Assembly (NCBI RefSeq): GCF_021631985.1
Contig: NZ_CP070225.1
Location: forward strand, 4,836,001-4,900,000
Source of the DNA: Sandaracinus amylolyticus
Lineage (GTDB): Bacteria; Myxococcota_A; Polyangia; Polyangiales; Sandaracinaceae
Reading direction: 5' to 3'
DNA length: 64,000 nucleotides
Shown: piece by piece, positions 8,028-15,985 of the stretch
Numbering within the stretch: the first letter of the stretch is position 1
Layout of the letters: each line of letters opens with the position of its first letter
Translations under genes and position numbers: made by a program
The notes under the pieces: generated by a model
Told to the model about the DNA's origin: nothing
Database searches by the model: none
The model's input: only the letters and a program-made list of their open reading frames with translations

Positions 8028-8813
8028 TCAGCGACAGCGGACCGCCATGCTCCAGCCGCGCAGCTGACCGGAGTCGGCGCGCACGGTGTCGTTGACCGAG
8101 AGCGTCCACGTGCCCTGGGTCGGATGCCCCTCGGCGCGGCGCACGGTGTGGCTGCGGAAGGGGTTGCGCGACGCGTGGCTCTGCAGCGAGTAGCTCGTGC
8201 CGTCGGGGCCGCGGAGGCTCACCACGAGATCGCTGAAGTACGAGTGGTTGCCGTCGATGTCGACGGTGAGCTCCGCGACCATGCACTGGTGCTCGACGCG
8301 CGCGGCGCTCGTCGTGACGGCGAAGTCGCGGATCGCGCCGCCCGCGGGGCCGCGCACGGTGAACGAGGGCTCGCCGCCGCCGGGCGCGGTGGGCGTGCTG
8401 GTCGGCGTGGTGGGCGGGGTCGCCGCGACCACCGGCGCGAGCGCGGCGTTGAGCGTGATCGTGTTGTTGATCGGGCTCGCGCTGATCGTGGCGGGCTGAT
8501 AGCCGGGCAGCTGGAACGTGAACTGGAACGTCTGGGTCTCGCCGGGACGCGGCGCGGGGATCGGAACCTGCGTGGTGAACGGCGTCCGGCCGAGCATGCG
8601 GCCGCCGCCGGTCACCGTGGCGCCCTGGGGCGCCGAGCTCGCCGCGACGGTGATGAGCACCTGACCGGGCGGCACCTGGATCTGCGCCTGCCCCTGCTGC
8701 GCCGGCTGGCCCTGCTGGGGCGGAGGCGGCGGCGGGGTGCCTCCGCCTCCGCTGCACGCGCCCGCGAGCGCGACGATCACCAGCGAGATGAGGGCGTACG
8801 AGATGGCGCGCAT
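8028..8813 (-). CDS. lipoprotein with PEGA-like and proprotein-convertase P domains
   Basis: A 261-residue predicted lipoprotein: signal MRAISYALISLVIVALAGAC with lipobox Cys20, then a Gly/Pro/Gln-rich linker. Residues about 50-120 resemble a PEGA-type beta domain. The C-terminal part (about 155-261) resembles the P/Homo-B domain of proprotein convertases: LTVDIDGNHSYFSDL, LRGPDGTSY, GTWTLSVND, and the ending LRGWSMAV. In bacteria such domains usually accompany secreted proteases, but no protease domain is present here, so it is more likely a binding or structural module on the outer membrane. The start is supported by a TANNNT box 5 nt upstream instead of a ribosome site. Confidence 0.8.
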   Translation of the reverse strand: MRAISYALISLVIVALAGACSGGGGTPPPPPPQQGQPAQQGQAQIQVPPGQVLITVAASSAPQGATVTGGGRMLGRTPFTTQVPIPAPRPGETQTFQFTFQLPGYQPATISASPINNTITLNAALAPVVAATPPTTPTSTPTAPGGGEPSFTVRGPAGGAIRDFAVTTSAARVEHQCMVAELTVDIDGNHSYFSDLVVSLRGPDGTSYSLQSHASRNPFRSHTVRRAEGHPTQGTWTLSVNDTVRADSGQLRGWSMAVRCR

Positions 8814-8818
8814 CGAGG

Positions 8819-8824
8819 TGGATA
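8819..8824 (-). promoter_or_regulatory. putative -10 element of a leaderless transcript
   Basis: Minus-strand TATCCA ends 5 nt before the ATG at 8813, with no Shine-Dalgarno sequence. One of a set of such boxes in the window. The last base deviates from TANNNT, so it is a weaker member. An 8-bp inverted repeat (AAGCCCGT 8855-8862, ACGGGCTT 8876-8883) lies about 35 bp upstream and could be an operator. Confidence 0.35.
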
Positions 8825-8900
8825 ACGTCGTACCAGACGACCGGGCGGGGGTGGAAGCCCGTGCGGATGTACCGGACGGGCTTCTCCGATCTTCCCGCGG

Positions 8901-9139
8901 TCGAAGACTCGGCTCGCCTCCGCGCGCTTCGCGCGCTCCCGTGAGCACTCCGGCGAGGGCTCGATAATCGGCTCGCCCGCCGCTGCCTACCGTCCGCGCG
9001 CTTCGCGCGCTCCCGTCCGGGACCGGCGGGACGAGCACTCCGGCGAGGGCTCGAAAATCGGCTCGCCCGCCGGTCCCTACCGTCCGCGCGCTTCGCGCGC
9101 TCCCGTCCGGGACCGGCGGGACGAGCACTCCGGCGAGGC
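8901..9139 (-). repeat. family 1 palindromic repeat, three tandem copies
   Basis: A short degenerate copy (about 8901-8962) is followed by two full copies (about 8963-9052 and 9053-9139). The last copy has perfectly complementary outer arms CCCGCCGGTCCC and GGGACCGGCGGG. The array ends exactly at the stop codon (9140-9142) of the DUF2914 gene, the same placement as in other copies. Confidence 0.85.
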
Positions 9140-9700
9140 TCAGCGCACCTCGAAGGTGTGCGACGCGAGCTCGCGGCCCCCGTCGTCGCGCACCACGACG
9201 CGCCAGGTGCCCTCGCGATCGACGTGGCGCGTGAACGCCCAGGTGCGCCAGCGACCGACGTTCGCGGGGACCTCGAGCTCGACGTGGCCGGTCACCTCGT
9301 CGCCGCCCTCGCGCTCGAAGGTGACGACGAGCGCGGCCGCGTCGTCGCCGTCGTTCGCGAGATCGAGGAACGCGTAGACGCGCTCGAGACGCTCGTCGAG
9401 CGCGAGCTCGTCGATCTCGTCGATCGGCTCGCGTCCTTCGATGCCGCGCGTGAGCACGAGACGGCGCACGCGGAGCTCGCCGTCGTGCTCGCGCTCGTCG
9501 CGCGTGGTGGTCGTGGTGATCGGCGGGGGCGGCGTCGGCGCGGCGGGCGCTTCGACGCGCGTCGTGGTCGTCGTCGTGCGCACGACCTGGGTGCGCGGCG
9601 CGTGGTCGTCGGCACGCGCGAAGGTGGCGGCCCCGATCGCGACGCCCGCACCACCACACGCCAGCGCCATCACCGTCGCGATCACGATCGTCTTCCTCAT
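9140..9700 (-). CDS. exported DUF2914-type protein
   Basis: 186 residues with an N-terminal signal or anchor (MRKTIVIATVMALACGG... to about residue 30), a Thr/Pro-rich linker, then a beta-rich C-terminal domain. The ending, with RWRTWAFTRHVDREGTWRV followed by a GGRELASHTFEV stretch, resembles the DUF2914 family. Function unknown. ATG 9700 is chosen over an upstream in-frame Met at 9763 because AGGAGG sits 5-6 nt before it and the signal sequence begins there. Its stop codon abuts the triple repeat array. Confidence 0.75.
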   Translation of the reverse strand: MRKTIVIATVMALACGGAGVAIGAATFARADDHAPRTQVVRTTTTTTRVEAPAAPTPPPPITTTTTRDEREHDGELRVRRLVLTRGIEGREPIDEIDELALDERLERVYAFLDLANDGDDAAALVVTFEREGGDEVTGHVELEVPANVGRWRTWAFTRHVDREGTWRVVVRDDGGRELASHTFEVR

Positions 9701-9747
9701 CGCATCCTCCTGCCGAGGGCGATGAGCAGCAGGCCTGCCAAACGCGC

Positions 9748-9780
9748 GTGCCCCGAGAAACACGGGGTTTCTCGGGGCAC
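9748..9780 (-). terminator. 13-bp perfect hairpin downstream of the aldehyde dehydrogenase gene
   Basis: GTGCCCCGAGAAA (9748-9760) and its exact complement (9768-9780) enclose a 7-nt loop. It lies between the aldehyde dehydrogenase stop (9869) and the next gene's start (9700), both on the minus strand. No clear U run follows, so it may terminate weakly or protect a 3' end. Confidence 0.5.
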
Positions 9781-9868
9781 TCTCGATACGCGTCGTGCTC
9801 GTGGGGACACGCGGCGCGCGTCTCGTCGGAGACGATCCACGGCGCGCTCGGCGACGGCCGTTCGAAGC

Positions 9869-11584
9869 TCAGCCGCGCAGCGCCGTCGCGATCAGCTTCG
9901 GCAGCTTCGCCACCGACGGCCGTCCCTCGAAGTCCGTGAGGATCGGCCCGAGCTGGTGCAGCGTCTTGTGATCGGGGAACCACGCCGGCGTCGGGTTGAT
10001 GCGGAACGGCGCGCGCACGATCGACTTCTGCGGGTGATCGATCAGCAGCGCGTTGTGCACGAAGCCGCGGCCCGAGCGGATGTCCTCGAGGGGATGGCCG
10101 GGGTACGCGCCCCACGTGGGCACCACGAGTCCGTAGATGACCCCGGCCCACACGTTCACGCCGATGCCGCCGTAGCGCAGGCCCGCGAGCGCCGCGTCGA
10201 GCGAGGCCGCGTTCTCCTTCTGCGTCTTCGGGTCGATCAGCATCATGCAGCTGAGCGTCCCCCAGCACTCGTCGTTCGCGAACTCCGTCATCGCCGCGAG
10301 GAAGCCCGACGCGGTCGACTCGTCGAGCGACGTCTCCGCGAGCACGCCGCAGAACGCCTCGTTGCTGAGCGCGTACTCGCTGCCGTCCGGCGCGACGTCG
10401 GGGATCACGGTCCACGGCACCACGTCGCGCCCGCGCTCCGAGAGCGGCTTGCTCTGCGGGTACGCGTCGAGGAAGCCCTGATAGCGCTCCTGCGCGCCGG
10501 GGTAGTACGCCTTGCGCGGCGGCGTGCGCTCGAGCGCCTCGTGCACGAGGTCGAGGAAGCGCTGGCGCTCGGGCCAGCCCTTCGCGGTCACCACGACCTT
10601 GCACGCGTTGCAGTTGAAGCTCGCGTTGTTCGCGACCATCCCCGCGACGTGGCGCGCCTGGAAGCGCAGGTCGTCCTCGCTCCACGCGCCGGGCACCACG
10701 AGGCAGGGCGTGACCGCACCGAGCTCGCTGGTGATCGGCTTCTTGAGCTTCGGCGTGCCCGCCTTCTTGTTCCGCTCCTGCTCGGCGCGCGTCGAGCCCC
10801 ACACGATCGCGTCGTGGGTGCGATCCGATCCCGTCATGTGGATCGTGTCGACCTCGGGGTGGTTGCAGAGGTGCGAGCCGACCTCGGCGCCACCACGCAC
10901 GACCGCGAAGTAGCCGGCGTCGAGCAGCGGGCGGAACGCCTGCTCCCAGAAGGGCTGCAGGTATGCGTTCACCGGGTTCGTCTTGACGATGCAGACCTCG
11001 TCCTCGACGAACAGCTTGTAGAGCGCGTCCATGGGCCCGATCGACGCGACGTTGCCGGCGCCGAGGACGAGCGAGAGCTTGCCGTCGCGCTCGCCCACGC
11101 CGCGCTTCTTCTTCGCGCGGTAGATCGCGCCCTGCGTCGCGGCCTTGCCGGGCTCGATCCAGACCTCGGCCGAGAAGCCGGTGAAGAGGAGCCGATCGAT
11201 GAGGCCCTGGGGGAACACCTTCGCGACGAGCTGACCGTCGGGGCGCGACCACACCTTCGGCAGCGCCGGCTCGCCGTCGGCGTGCATCGCCTCCAGCAGC
11301 AGGCGGACGTTGCGGACCGTCGTCATCGGACCGCCGAGCCACTCCTCGCCGGCACGCGGGCTCTGGGGATCGATGCCCTTCGCGTCGCACGCGGCGCGCA
11401 CCCACTCGTGCGCGATCGCGAGCGTGGAGTCGATGCAGCGATCGAGCAGGCGGGCGCGCTCGCGGAGCGAGACGCGCGGCCACTCGTGCTTGCGCGAGGC
11501 GAGACGCGCGACGATGGCGTCGATCTGCGCCATCGGCGTCGAGGAGACGCGCGGCGCGACGGTGGCGAAATCGGGTGACGACAT
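9869..11584 (-). CDS. aldehyde dehydrogenase family protein
   Basis: 571 residues, somewhat longer than a typical 480-500-residue aldehyde dehydrogenase. Family features include the nucleotide-binding region (VLGAGNVASIGPMDAL, IVKTNPVN), HMTGSDRTHDAIVWG, the general-base region SELGAVTP, and the catalytic Cys region NASFNCNACK. The last has two candidate Cys, of which the second fits the usual position. It would oxidise an aldehyde with NAD(P)+; the substrate cannot be read from sequence. The N-terminal 120 residues diverge from classical family members. The start carries TAGCAT 8 nt upstream and no ribosome site. It is a single-gene unit followed by a perfect hairpin. Confidence 0.85.
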   Translation of the reverse strand: MSSPDFATVAPRVSSTPMAQIDAIVARLASRKHEWPRVSLRERARLLDRCIDSTLAIAHEWVRAACDAKGIDPQSPRAGEEWLGGPMTTVRNVRLLLEAMHADGEPALPKVWSRPDGQLVAKVFPQGLIDRLLFTGFSAEVWIEPGKAATQGAIYRAKKKRGVGERDGKLSLVLGAGNVASIGPMDALYKLFVEDEVCIVKTNPVNAYLQPFWEQAFRPLLDAGYFAVVRGGAEVGSHLCNHPEVDTIHMTGSDRTHDAIVWGSTRAEQERNKKAGTPKLKKPITSELGAVTPCLVVPGAWSEDDLRFQARHVAGMVANNASFNCNACKVVVTAKGWPERQRFLDLVHEALERTPPRKAYYPGAQERYQGFLDAYPQSKPLSERGRDVVPWTVIPDVAPDGSEYALSNEAFCGVLAETSLDESTASGFLAAMTEFANDECWGTLSCMMLIDPKTQKENAASLDAALAGLRYGGIGVNVWAGVIYGLVVPTWGAYPGHPLEDIRSGRGFVHNALLIDHPQKSIVRAPFRINPTPAWFPDHKTLHQLGPILTDFEGRPSVAKLPKLIATALRG

Positions 11585-11592
11585 GGGCGGAG

Positions 11593-11598
11593 ATGCTA
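11593..11598 (-). promoter_or_regulatory. putative -10 element of a leaderless transcript
   Basis: Minus-strand TAGCAT, 8 nt before the ATG of the aldehyde dehydrogenase gene; no Shine-Dalgarno sequence between. Confidence 0.45.
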
Positions 11599-11619
11599 GC
11601 GCAACTGACCCAGGGTCGG

Positions 11620-13020
11620 CTAGCGACCCGTGATCGTGATGACGGTGCCGCCCTCTTCGTGGGGCTCGACCTCGATCGACCAGTGATGCGCGTCGGCGAC
11701 CGCGCGCACGATGCGCAGGCCGAGCCCGCGGGCGCGCGCGTTGCCCTCGCCGCGCTCGATCGGGCCGCGCAGGACGCGCTCGATGCGCGCGACGTCGGCG
11801 TGCTCTCCGTCGTCGGCGACCGCGATGCGGAAGCCGCCCTGCGGGCGCGCGTCGAGCGTGAGCGCGACGTGCCCTTCGCGTCCTCCGCGGCGCGAAGCGC
11901 CGTGGCGGATCGCGTTGTGGACGAGGTTGCTGAGCGCGCGCTCGACGAGGATGTCGTCGCCCTCGATCGTCACCGCGCGCGAGGGCACCGCGTGCTCGAG
12001 CACCACACCCTGGGCGCGCGCGAGCGGCGCATGCCTCGCCGCGACGCGCTCGACCAGCGCGCGCAGGTCGACGGCGTGCTTCTCGACGTGGGGCTGTCCG
12101 CTCGCGAAGCGCGCCGCGGCCGCCATGTTCGAGACCAGCTGGCCGAGGTACTCGTGCTCGGCGAGCAGCGGCTCGAGGGCGCTCGGCTCGATGCGCTCGC
12201 CCGCGCGCACCCGCGCATCGAGCTCGGCGAGGCGGCTCTGGATCACGGTGAGCGGGATCGCGAGATCGTGCGTCGTGGCGTCGACGTACGCGGTGAGGGC
12301 GCGATCGCGCTCCTCGAGACGCGCGACGTGATCGCGCACGCGCTGGCTCGCGTCGTCGAGCGCGCGCGCGACCCGACCGATCTCGTCGGTGCCCGCGACG
12401 CCGTGCGGGACGGTGAACCCGATTCCGTCGGACGCGCGCACCGCCTTCGCGAGACGACGCAGCCGCGCGAGGGGCGGGCCCAATGCGATCAGCGCGACGA
12501 CGAGCGCGAGGCCGAGCACCGCCGCCGAGCCCGCGAGATCACGACGCAAGATGCGCTGCCCGAGCGCAGGACGCGCGCCCGGCGTCTCGATCACCAGGAC
12601 CACGCACGGCCCCTCGTCCCACGGCATGCGCACCGCGAGCGCACCGTCGCGCCGGCGCTCGCCCTCGATCTCGACGATGCCGAGATCGCTCGACTCGAGC
12701 GCGTCGCGCACCTCGGGGTCGAGCCGAGGCGCGTGGGGATGCGCGGGCGTGAACGACGCGTCGTACGCCTCGACGCGGCCGTGCTCGATCAGCGGACCGC
12801 GGTGGCGACGGCCGTGATGACGGCGCCCGAGCGTGAAGCGCGTGGGGTCCGCCTCGCAGCGCGCGCGCCCTCCCCCGTCCTCCATGCGCGCGACGATCGC
12901 CTCGCGCGTCGCCTCGAGAGCAGCCTGCCTCCGCGTGCTCCACGTGCCCCAGAGCACCAGCGCGATCGCGGGCAGCGCGAACACCGCGAACGCGAGCACC
13001 ACGCGGGTCCGGACGCTCAT
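11620..13020 (-). CDS. sensor histidine kinase of Cpx-like operon
   Basis: A 466-residue kinase with an N-terminal membrane segment (residues 6-27), a periplasmic domain of about 130 residues, a second membrane segment (about 170-190), a HAMP-like linker, then HisKA with H251 in TTHDLAIPLT, N box NLVHNAIRHG, and a G box (GLGLRIVRAV). The H-box reads HDLAIPL rather than HELRTPL, an unusual variant. Its ATG overlaps the regulator's stop by 4 nt, so the two are translationally coupled; the first Met of the longer frame (13053) lies inside the regulator gene and is rejected. It would phosphorylate the OmpR-type regulator encoded just upstream. Confidence 0.92.
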   Translation of the reverse strand: MSVRTRVVLAFAVFALPAIALVLWGTWSTRRQAALEATREAIVARMEDGGGRARCEADPTRFTLGRRHHGRRHRGPLIEHGRVEAYDASFTPAHPHAPRLDPEVRDALESSDLGIVEIEGERRRDGALAVRMPWDEGPCVVLVIETPGARPALGQRILRRDLAGSAAVLGLALVVALIALGPPLARLRRLAKAVRASDGIGFTVPHGVAGTDEIGRVARALDDASQRVRDHVARLEERDRALTAYVDATTHDLAIPLTVIQSRLAELDARVRAGERIEPSALEPLLAEHEYLGQLVSNMAAAARFASGQPHVEKHAVDLRALVERVAARHAPLARAQGVVLEHAVPSRAVTIEGDDILVERALSNLVHNAIRHGASRRGGREGHVALTLDARPQGGFRIAVADDGEHADVARIERVLRGPIERGEGNARARGLGLRIVRAVADAHHWSIEVEPHEEGGTVITITGR

Positions 13021-13691
13021 CGATCGATCTCGAGTCGGTAGCCGATGCCCCACACCGTCGCGATGCGCTTGCCCTCGGCGCCGAGCTTCTTGCGCAGCCG
13101 CGAGACGTGCACGTCGAGCGTGCGCTCACCGCCTTCGCGCCCGGGGTCGAGCGCTTCCTCGACGAGCTCGGCGCGCGAGACCGCGTGTCCGGCGCGGCGC
13201 GCGAGCGTCGCGAGGACGTCGAGCTCGGCGCGCGTGAGCTCCACCGGCTCTCCGTCGACGCGCACCCGGCGTGCGTCGAGATCCACTTCGATCGCGCCGG
13301 CGCGCACCACGGCGTCGCCTTCGCGGCGCATGCCGGGACGACGGAGGCGCGCGCGGATGCGCGCGAGGAGCTCGTCGGGCCAGAACGGCTTGGTCACGTA
13401 GTCGTCGGCGCCGAGCGAGAGGCCGCGCACCTTGTCCGCGGTGTGATCGCGCGCGGTCAGCAGGATCACGGGGACCTCGCTGACCGCGCGGTAGCGCTTG
13501 AGGATGTCGAGCCCGTAGGCGTTGGGCAGCACGAGATCGAGGAGCACGAGGTCGTACTCCTCGGGGCTCGCCGCGAGCGCGTCGTCGCCGTCCTTCAGCC
13601 ACGTGGGCGTGAAGCCCGCGCGCTCGAGCTGGCGCACGATCTCGGCGCCGAGCTCGGGATCGTCTTCGACGACGAGGACGCGCCCGCTCAT
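13017..13691 (-). CDS. OmpR-family response regulator of Cpx-like operon
   Basis: 224 residues: receiver domain with E9-D10-D11, phospho-acceptor D52 (LLDLVLPNAYG), conserved Lys in VTKPF, and a C-terminal winged helix (region 125-222, with TRAELDVLATLARR, RTLDVHVSRLRKKLG and TVWGIGYRL). It binds DNA as a transcription factor. It sits between a Spy/CpxP-like gene 6 nt upstream and the kinase gene it overlaps by 4 nt, matching the organisation of envelope-stress systems. No ribosome site was singled out. Confidence 0.95.
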   Translation of the reverse strand: MSGRVLVVEDDPELGAEIVRQLERAGFTPTWLKDGDDALAASPEEYDLVLLDLVLPNAYGLDILKRYRAVSEVPVILLTARDHTADKVRGLSLGADDYVTKPFWPDELLARIRARLRRPGMRREGDAVVRAGAIEVDLDARRVRVDGEPVELTRAELDVLATLARRAGHAVSRAELVEEALDPGREGGERTLDVHVSRLRKKLGAEGKRIATVWGIGYRLEIDR

Positions 13692-13697
13692 GAGAGG

Positions 13698-14153
13698 TCA
13701 GATACCACGCGGATCGACGCCGCCCTGCTCGCGGCGCTCACGGCGCATCTCGCGACGCGCGTGGTGGTCGGCGCGGAGCTGCTCGGCCCGCGCGCGCTGC
13801 TCGGGCGTGAGCACGGCGTCGATGCGCTCGCGGGTGCGCTCCATGATCGCGCGGTGCTGCTCGCGACGCTCGGGCGAGCGAGGCTGGGCGCGCAGCGCTT
13901 CGTGCTCGGCGCGCGCCTGGTCGAACGCCTGGCGCACCAGCGCGACCTGGTTCGCGTCGAGGCCGAGGGCCTGCGTCATGTGCTGCAGGCGCCGCTCGGG
14001 ATCGCGATGGTGACCGCGACGTCCACCGTGGCAGGGGCGCTCTCCGTCGGCGGGCGGCGTGCCCGCGTCCTGCGCGAGCGCGGGCAGCGAGGCCGCGAAC
14101 ATCGGGAGCGAGAGCGCGGCCGCGAGGAGGAACGAGAGGGACTGCTTCTTCAC
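13698..14153 (-). CDS. periplasmic Spy/CpxP-like protein
   Basis: 151 residues: Sec signal (about 1-27, ending ASLPALA|QDAG), then a helical His/Arg/Glu-rich domain with the LTXXQ-type motif LTPEQRARAEQLRADHHA and an earlier QALGLDANQVALVRQAFDQA helix. This is the pattern of CpxP/Spy/Zra-type periplasmic chaperones or sensor modulators. GTG start with GGAAGG about 8-10 nt upstream. It begins the operon and is followed after 6 nt by the response regulator. By analogy it may hold its kinase inactive until misfolded protein or metal titrates it. His-rich patches suggest possible metal binding. Confidence 0.85.
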   Translation of the reverse strand: MKKQSLSFLLAAALSLPMFAASLPALAQDAGTPPADGERPCHGGRRGHHRDPERRLQHMTQALGLDANQVALVRQAFDQARAEHEALRAQPRSPERREQHRAIMERTRERIDAVLTPEQRARAEQLRADHHARREMRRERREQGGVDPRGI

Positions 14154-14240
14154 GTGGTCTTCCTTCCTTGTCGGCGCCCCGAGGGGGCTCGGTGGCGACA
14201 CGATGAGAGATACGGAAGGCACCTTTCGAGATTCTGAAGC

Positions 14241-14246
14241 TATCCT
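14241..14246 (+). promoter_or_regulatory. putative -10 element of a leaderless transcript
   Basis: TATCCT, 9 nt before the GTG at 14256. The 102-bp gap also serves the divergent Spy/CpxP-like gene. Confidence 0.45.
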
Positions 14247-14255
14247 CGCGGCGCT

Positions 14256-14789
14256 GTGACGTGGCGAATTGCGTGGGTCCTGGTGGTGCTCCTCGCGGCG
14301 TGTGATCGACCGACGGTCGCGAGCACGCCCCTCGAGAGCTGGTGCGTGTCGCTCGAGACGGCGCTGCGCGATCGACACCTGCTGTGCGAGTGCGACGGCG
14401 AGCCGCTCTCCGACGAGGCGCTGACCGCGCGCTGCGAGTCGATGAACGCGCAGTCGCTGCAGACGGCGGTCGACGCGGGCGAGGTGCTGTGGAACGGCGC
14501 GCTCGCGACGTCGATCATCCGCAGCCTCGACGACTGCGAGCGCGCGCAGCTGCTCGACGATCCGGTGATCGGCGAGGTGCAGGTCGGCGAGCCGTGCCGC
14601 GTGTTCACCGACGTCGCGGGCGTGCCCGACGACTGCGAGCTCGGCGCGCGGTGCATGGCGCCGCTCGGCGGCGGCGAGCTGCGCTGCTCCGAGATCCCGA
14701 CGTGCACGAGCGACGACGACTGTCTCGCGGGGCGCTGCCTCGACGGCGCGTGCGCCACGCCGGTGTGCGAAGCCGAGCCTCGGATCTGA
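14256..14789 (+). CDS. Cys-rich lipoprotein of unknown function
   Basis: 177 residues; signal MTWRIAWVLVVLLAAC with lipobox Cys16, then a region with 10 or more further Cys. The C-terminal half has the CTSDDDCLAGRCLDGAC pattern common in myxobacterial surface lipoproteins. No catalytic motif. Divergent from the Cpx-like operon over 102 bp, so it could share its control. GTG start lacks a ribosome site but has TATCCT 9 nt upstream. Confidence 0.75.
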   Translation: MTWRIAWVLVVLLAACDRPTVASTPLESWCVSLETALRDRHLLCECDGEPLSDEALTARCESMNAQSLQTAVDAGEVLWNGALATSIIRSLDDCERAQLLDDPVIGEVQVGEPCRVFTDVAGVPDDCELGARCMAPLGGGELRCSEIPTCTSDDDCLAGRCLDGACATPVCEAEPRI

Positions 14790-14856
14790 CACGACGCTGC
14801 GTCCGTTGCCCTCGACCTCGCCGCCGCGTAGCGTCTGCGGCGAAAGGGGGCAGTCG

Positions 14857-15348
14857 ATGGACGTCGTTCATTCCGCGACCGCGAGGGCCGCGACGGCCGA
14901 GCCGTACACGTGCGCGAAGTGCGGGTACTCCGGAGTCGGGCACGCGGTCGCGATCGAGAAGGCCACGATGAAGCAGGGCGGGCTCGTCTTCGGCAACGAC
15001 CGCGCGGGCGAGATGGCGCGCGACGAGGCCGAGGCGCGCGCGTGGTCCGAGGCGATGTCGGACGTCGCGATGGCCCCATGCCCACGCTGCGGCGCGACCG
15101 ATGCCGCCGCGTGGCGGAGTTGGATCACGAGGCCCGCGTACCTGCTGAACCTCGCGATCGCGATCGTCACGTTCCTGGCGGGCGGGCTCGCGTGCAGTGC
15201 CGTGCTCACGGCCGCGAACCTGCTGAGCGTGGTCTGCGCAGGCGTGATCGGTCTGGGGTTCATCGTCGCCGGCCCGCTGCTCGTGGTCTTGCCGCTCGTG
15301 GGCAAGCGCACGTCGACGCGCCGCGTGCGGTTCGAGCCGCCGCGCTGA
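14857..15348 (+). CDS. zinc-ribbon membrane protein
   Basis: 163 residues. Two CxxC knuckles (CAKCGYSG near residue 20 and CPRCGATD near 77) could together bind one zinc. They are followed by two hydrophobic segments (about 95-118 and 122-145) and a basic tail. Likely an inner-membrane protein with a cytoplasmic zinc ribbon; function unknown. ATG 14857 is chosen over the frame's first start at 14806 because AAAGGGGG lies 6 nt before it. Confidence 0.7.
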   Translation: MDVVHSATARAATAEPYTCAKCGYSGVGHAVAIEKATMKQGGLVFGNDRAGEMARDEAEARAWSEAMSDVAMAPCPRCGATDAAAWRSWITRPAYLLNLAIAIVTFLAGGLACSAVLTAANLLSVVCAGVIGLGFIVAGPLLVVLPLVGKRTSTRRVRFEPPR

Positions 15349-15361
15349 GCCGGGTCGCGAT

Positions 15362-15985
15362 TCAGTCGAACGTCGCGCGCCAGGTCGGGTGCGCGGCGAG
15401 CAGCTCGAGCGCGCGTGTCAGCAGCGTCTTGCCCGGCTCGATCTTCGGCCACGCCGAGAGCCCGCTGGGGTGCGGCAGCGGGATCACGTCGACCTCGCGG
15501 TCGTGGAAGCGGGCGCGCGTGCTCGTGCCGACGACGTCCTCGAGCTTCTCGAAGGGGCCGAGCACCTCGGCGATCGCGAGGCGTCCGATCGGGATCACGA
15601 GCTCGGGCCGGAGCAGCGCGATCTCGCGCGCGATGAAGGGACGACAGCGCTCGATCTCGTCGGTGCTCGGGAGTCGATCGCCCTTGCTGCCCGACTTGCC
15701 CTTGCCCGGGAAGCAGCGCGCGACCGCGGCCATGTAGACGCGCTCGCGATAACGCGCCTCGTCGACGCCGATTCGCTCGGTCCACGAGAAGAGCGTCCTG
15801 CCCGCGGTGTGCGCGAAGGGCCGGCCCTTGCTCGCCTCGTGCGGCCCGGGCGCCTGACCGAGCGCGTAGATGCGCGACGTCATCGCGGGGCCGATCACCG
15901 AGGGACCGACCACGCCGTCGCAGCGGCGGCACGCGATCACCTCGTCGCGATGCACGCGCAGCTGGCGCAGGACGCGCGCGCTCAC
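15362..15985 (-). CDS. uracil-DNA glycosylase, family 4-like with Fe-S cysteines
   Basis: 207 residues. Removes uracil from DNA, starting base excision repair. It has the motif-1 region GQAPGPHE (43-50) followed by [10 protein letters not shown], and the C-terminal LPHPSG motif. Four Cys at C19, C22, C91 and C114 match the arrangement that ligates a [4Fe-4S] cluster in family 4/5 glycosylases. The GTG start overlaps the RNase HII stop by 4 nt, so it is translationally coupled to rnhB. Both enzymes clear abnormal nucleotides (dU and rNMP) from DNA, a sensible pairing. Confidence 0.88.
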   Translation of the reverse strand: MSARVLRQLRVHRDEVIACRRCDGVVGPSVIGPAMTSRIYALGQAPGPHEASKGRPFAHTAGRTLFSWTERIGVDEARYRERVYMAAVARCFPGKGKSGSKGDRLPSTDEIERCRPFIAREIALLRPELVIPIGRLAIAEVLGPFEKLEDVVGTSTRARFHDREVDVIPLPHPSGLSAWPKIEPGKTLLTRALELLAAHPTWRATFD

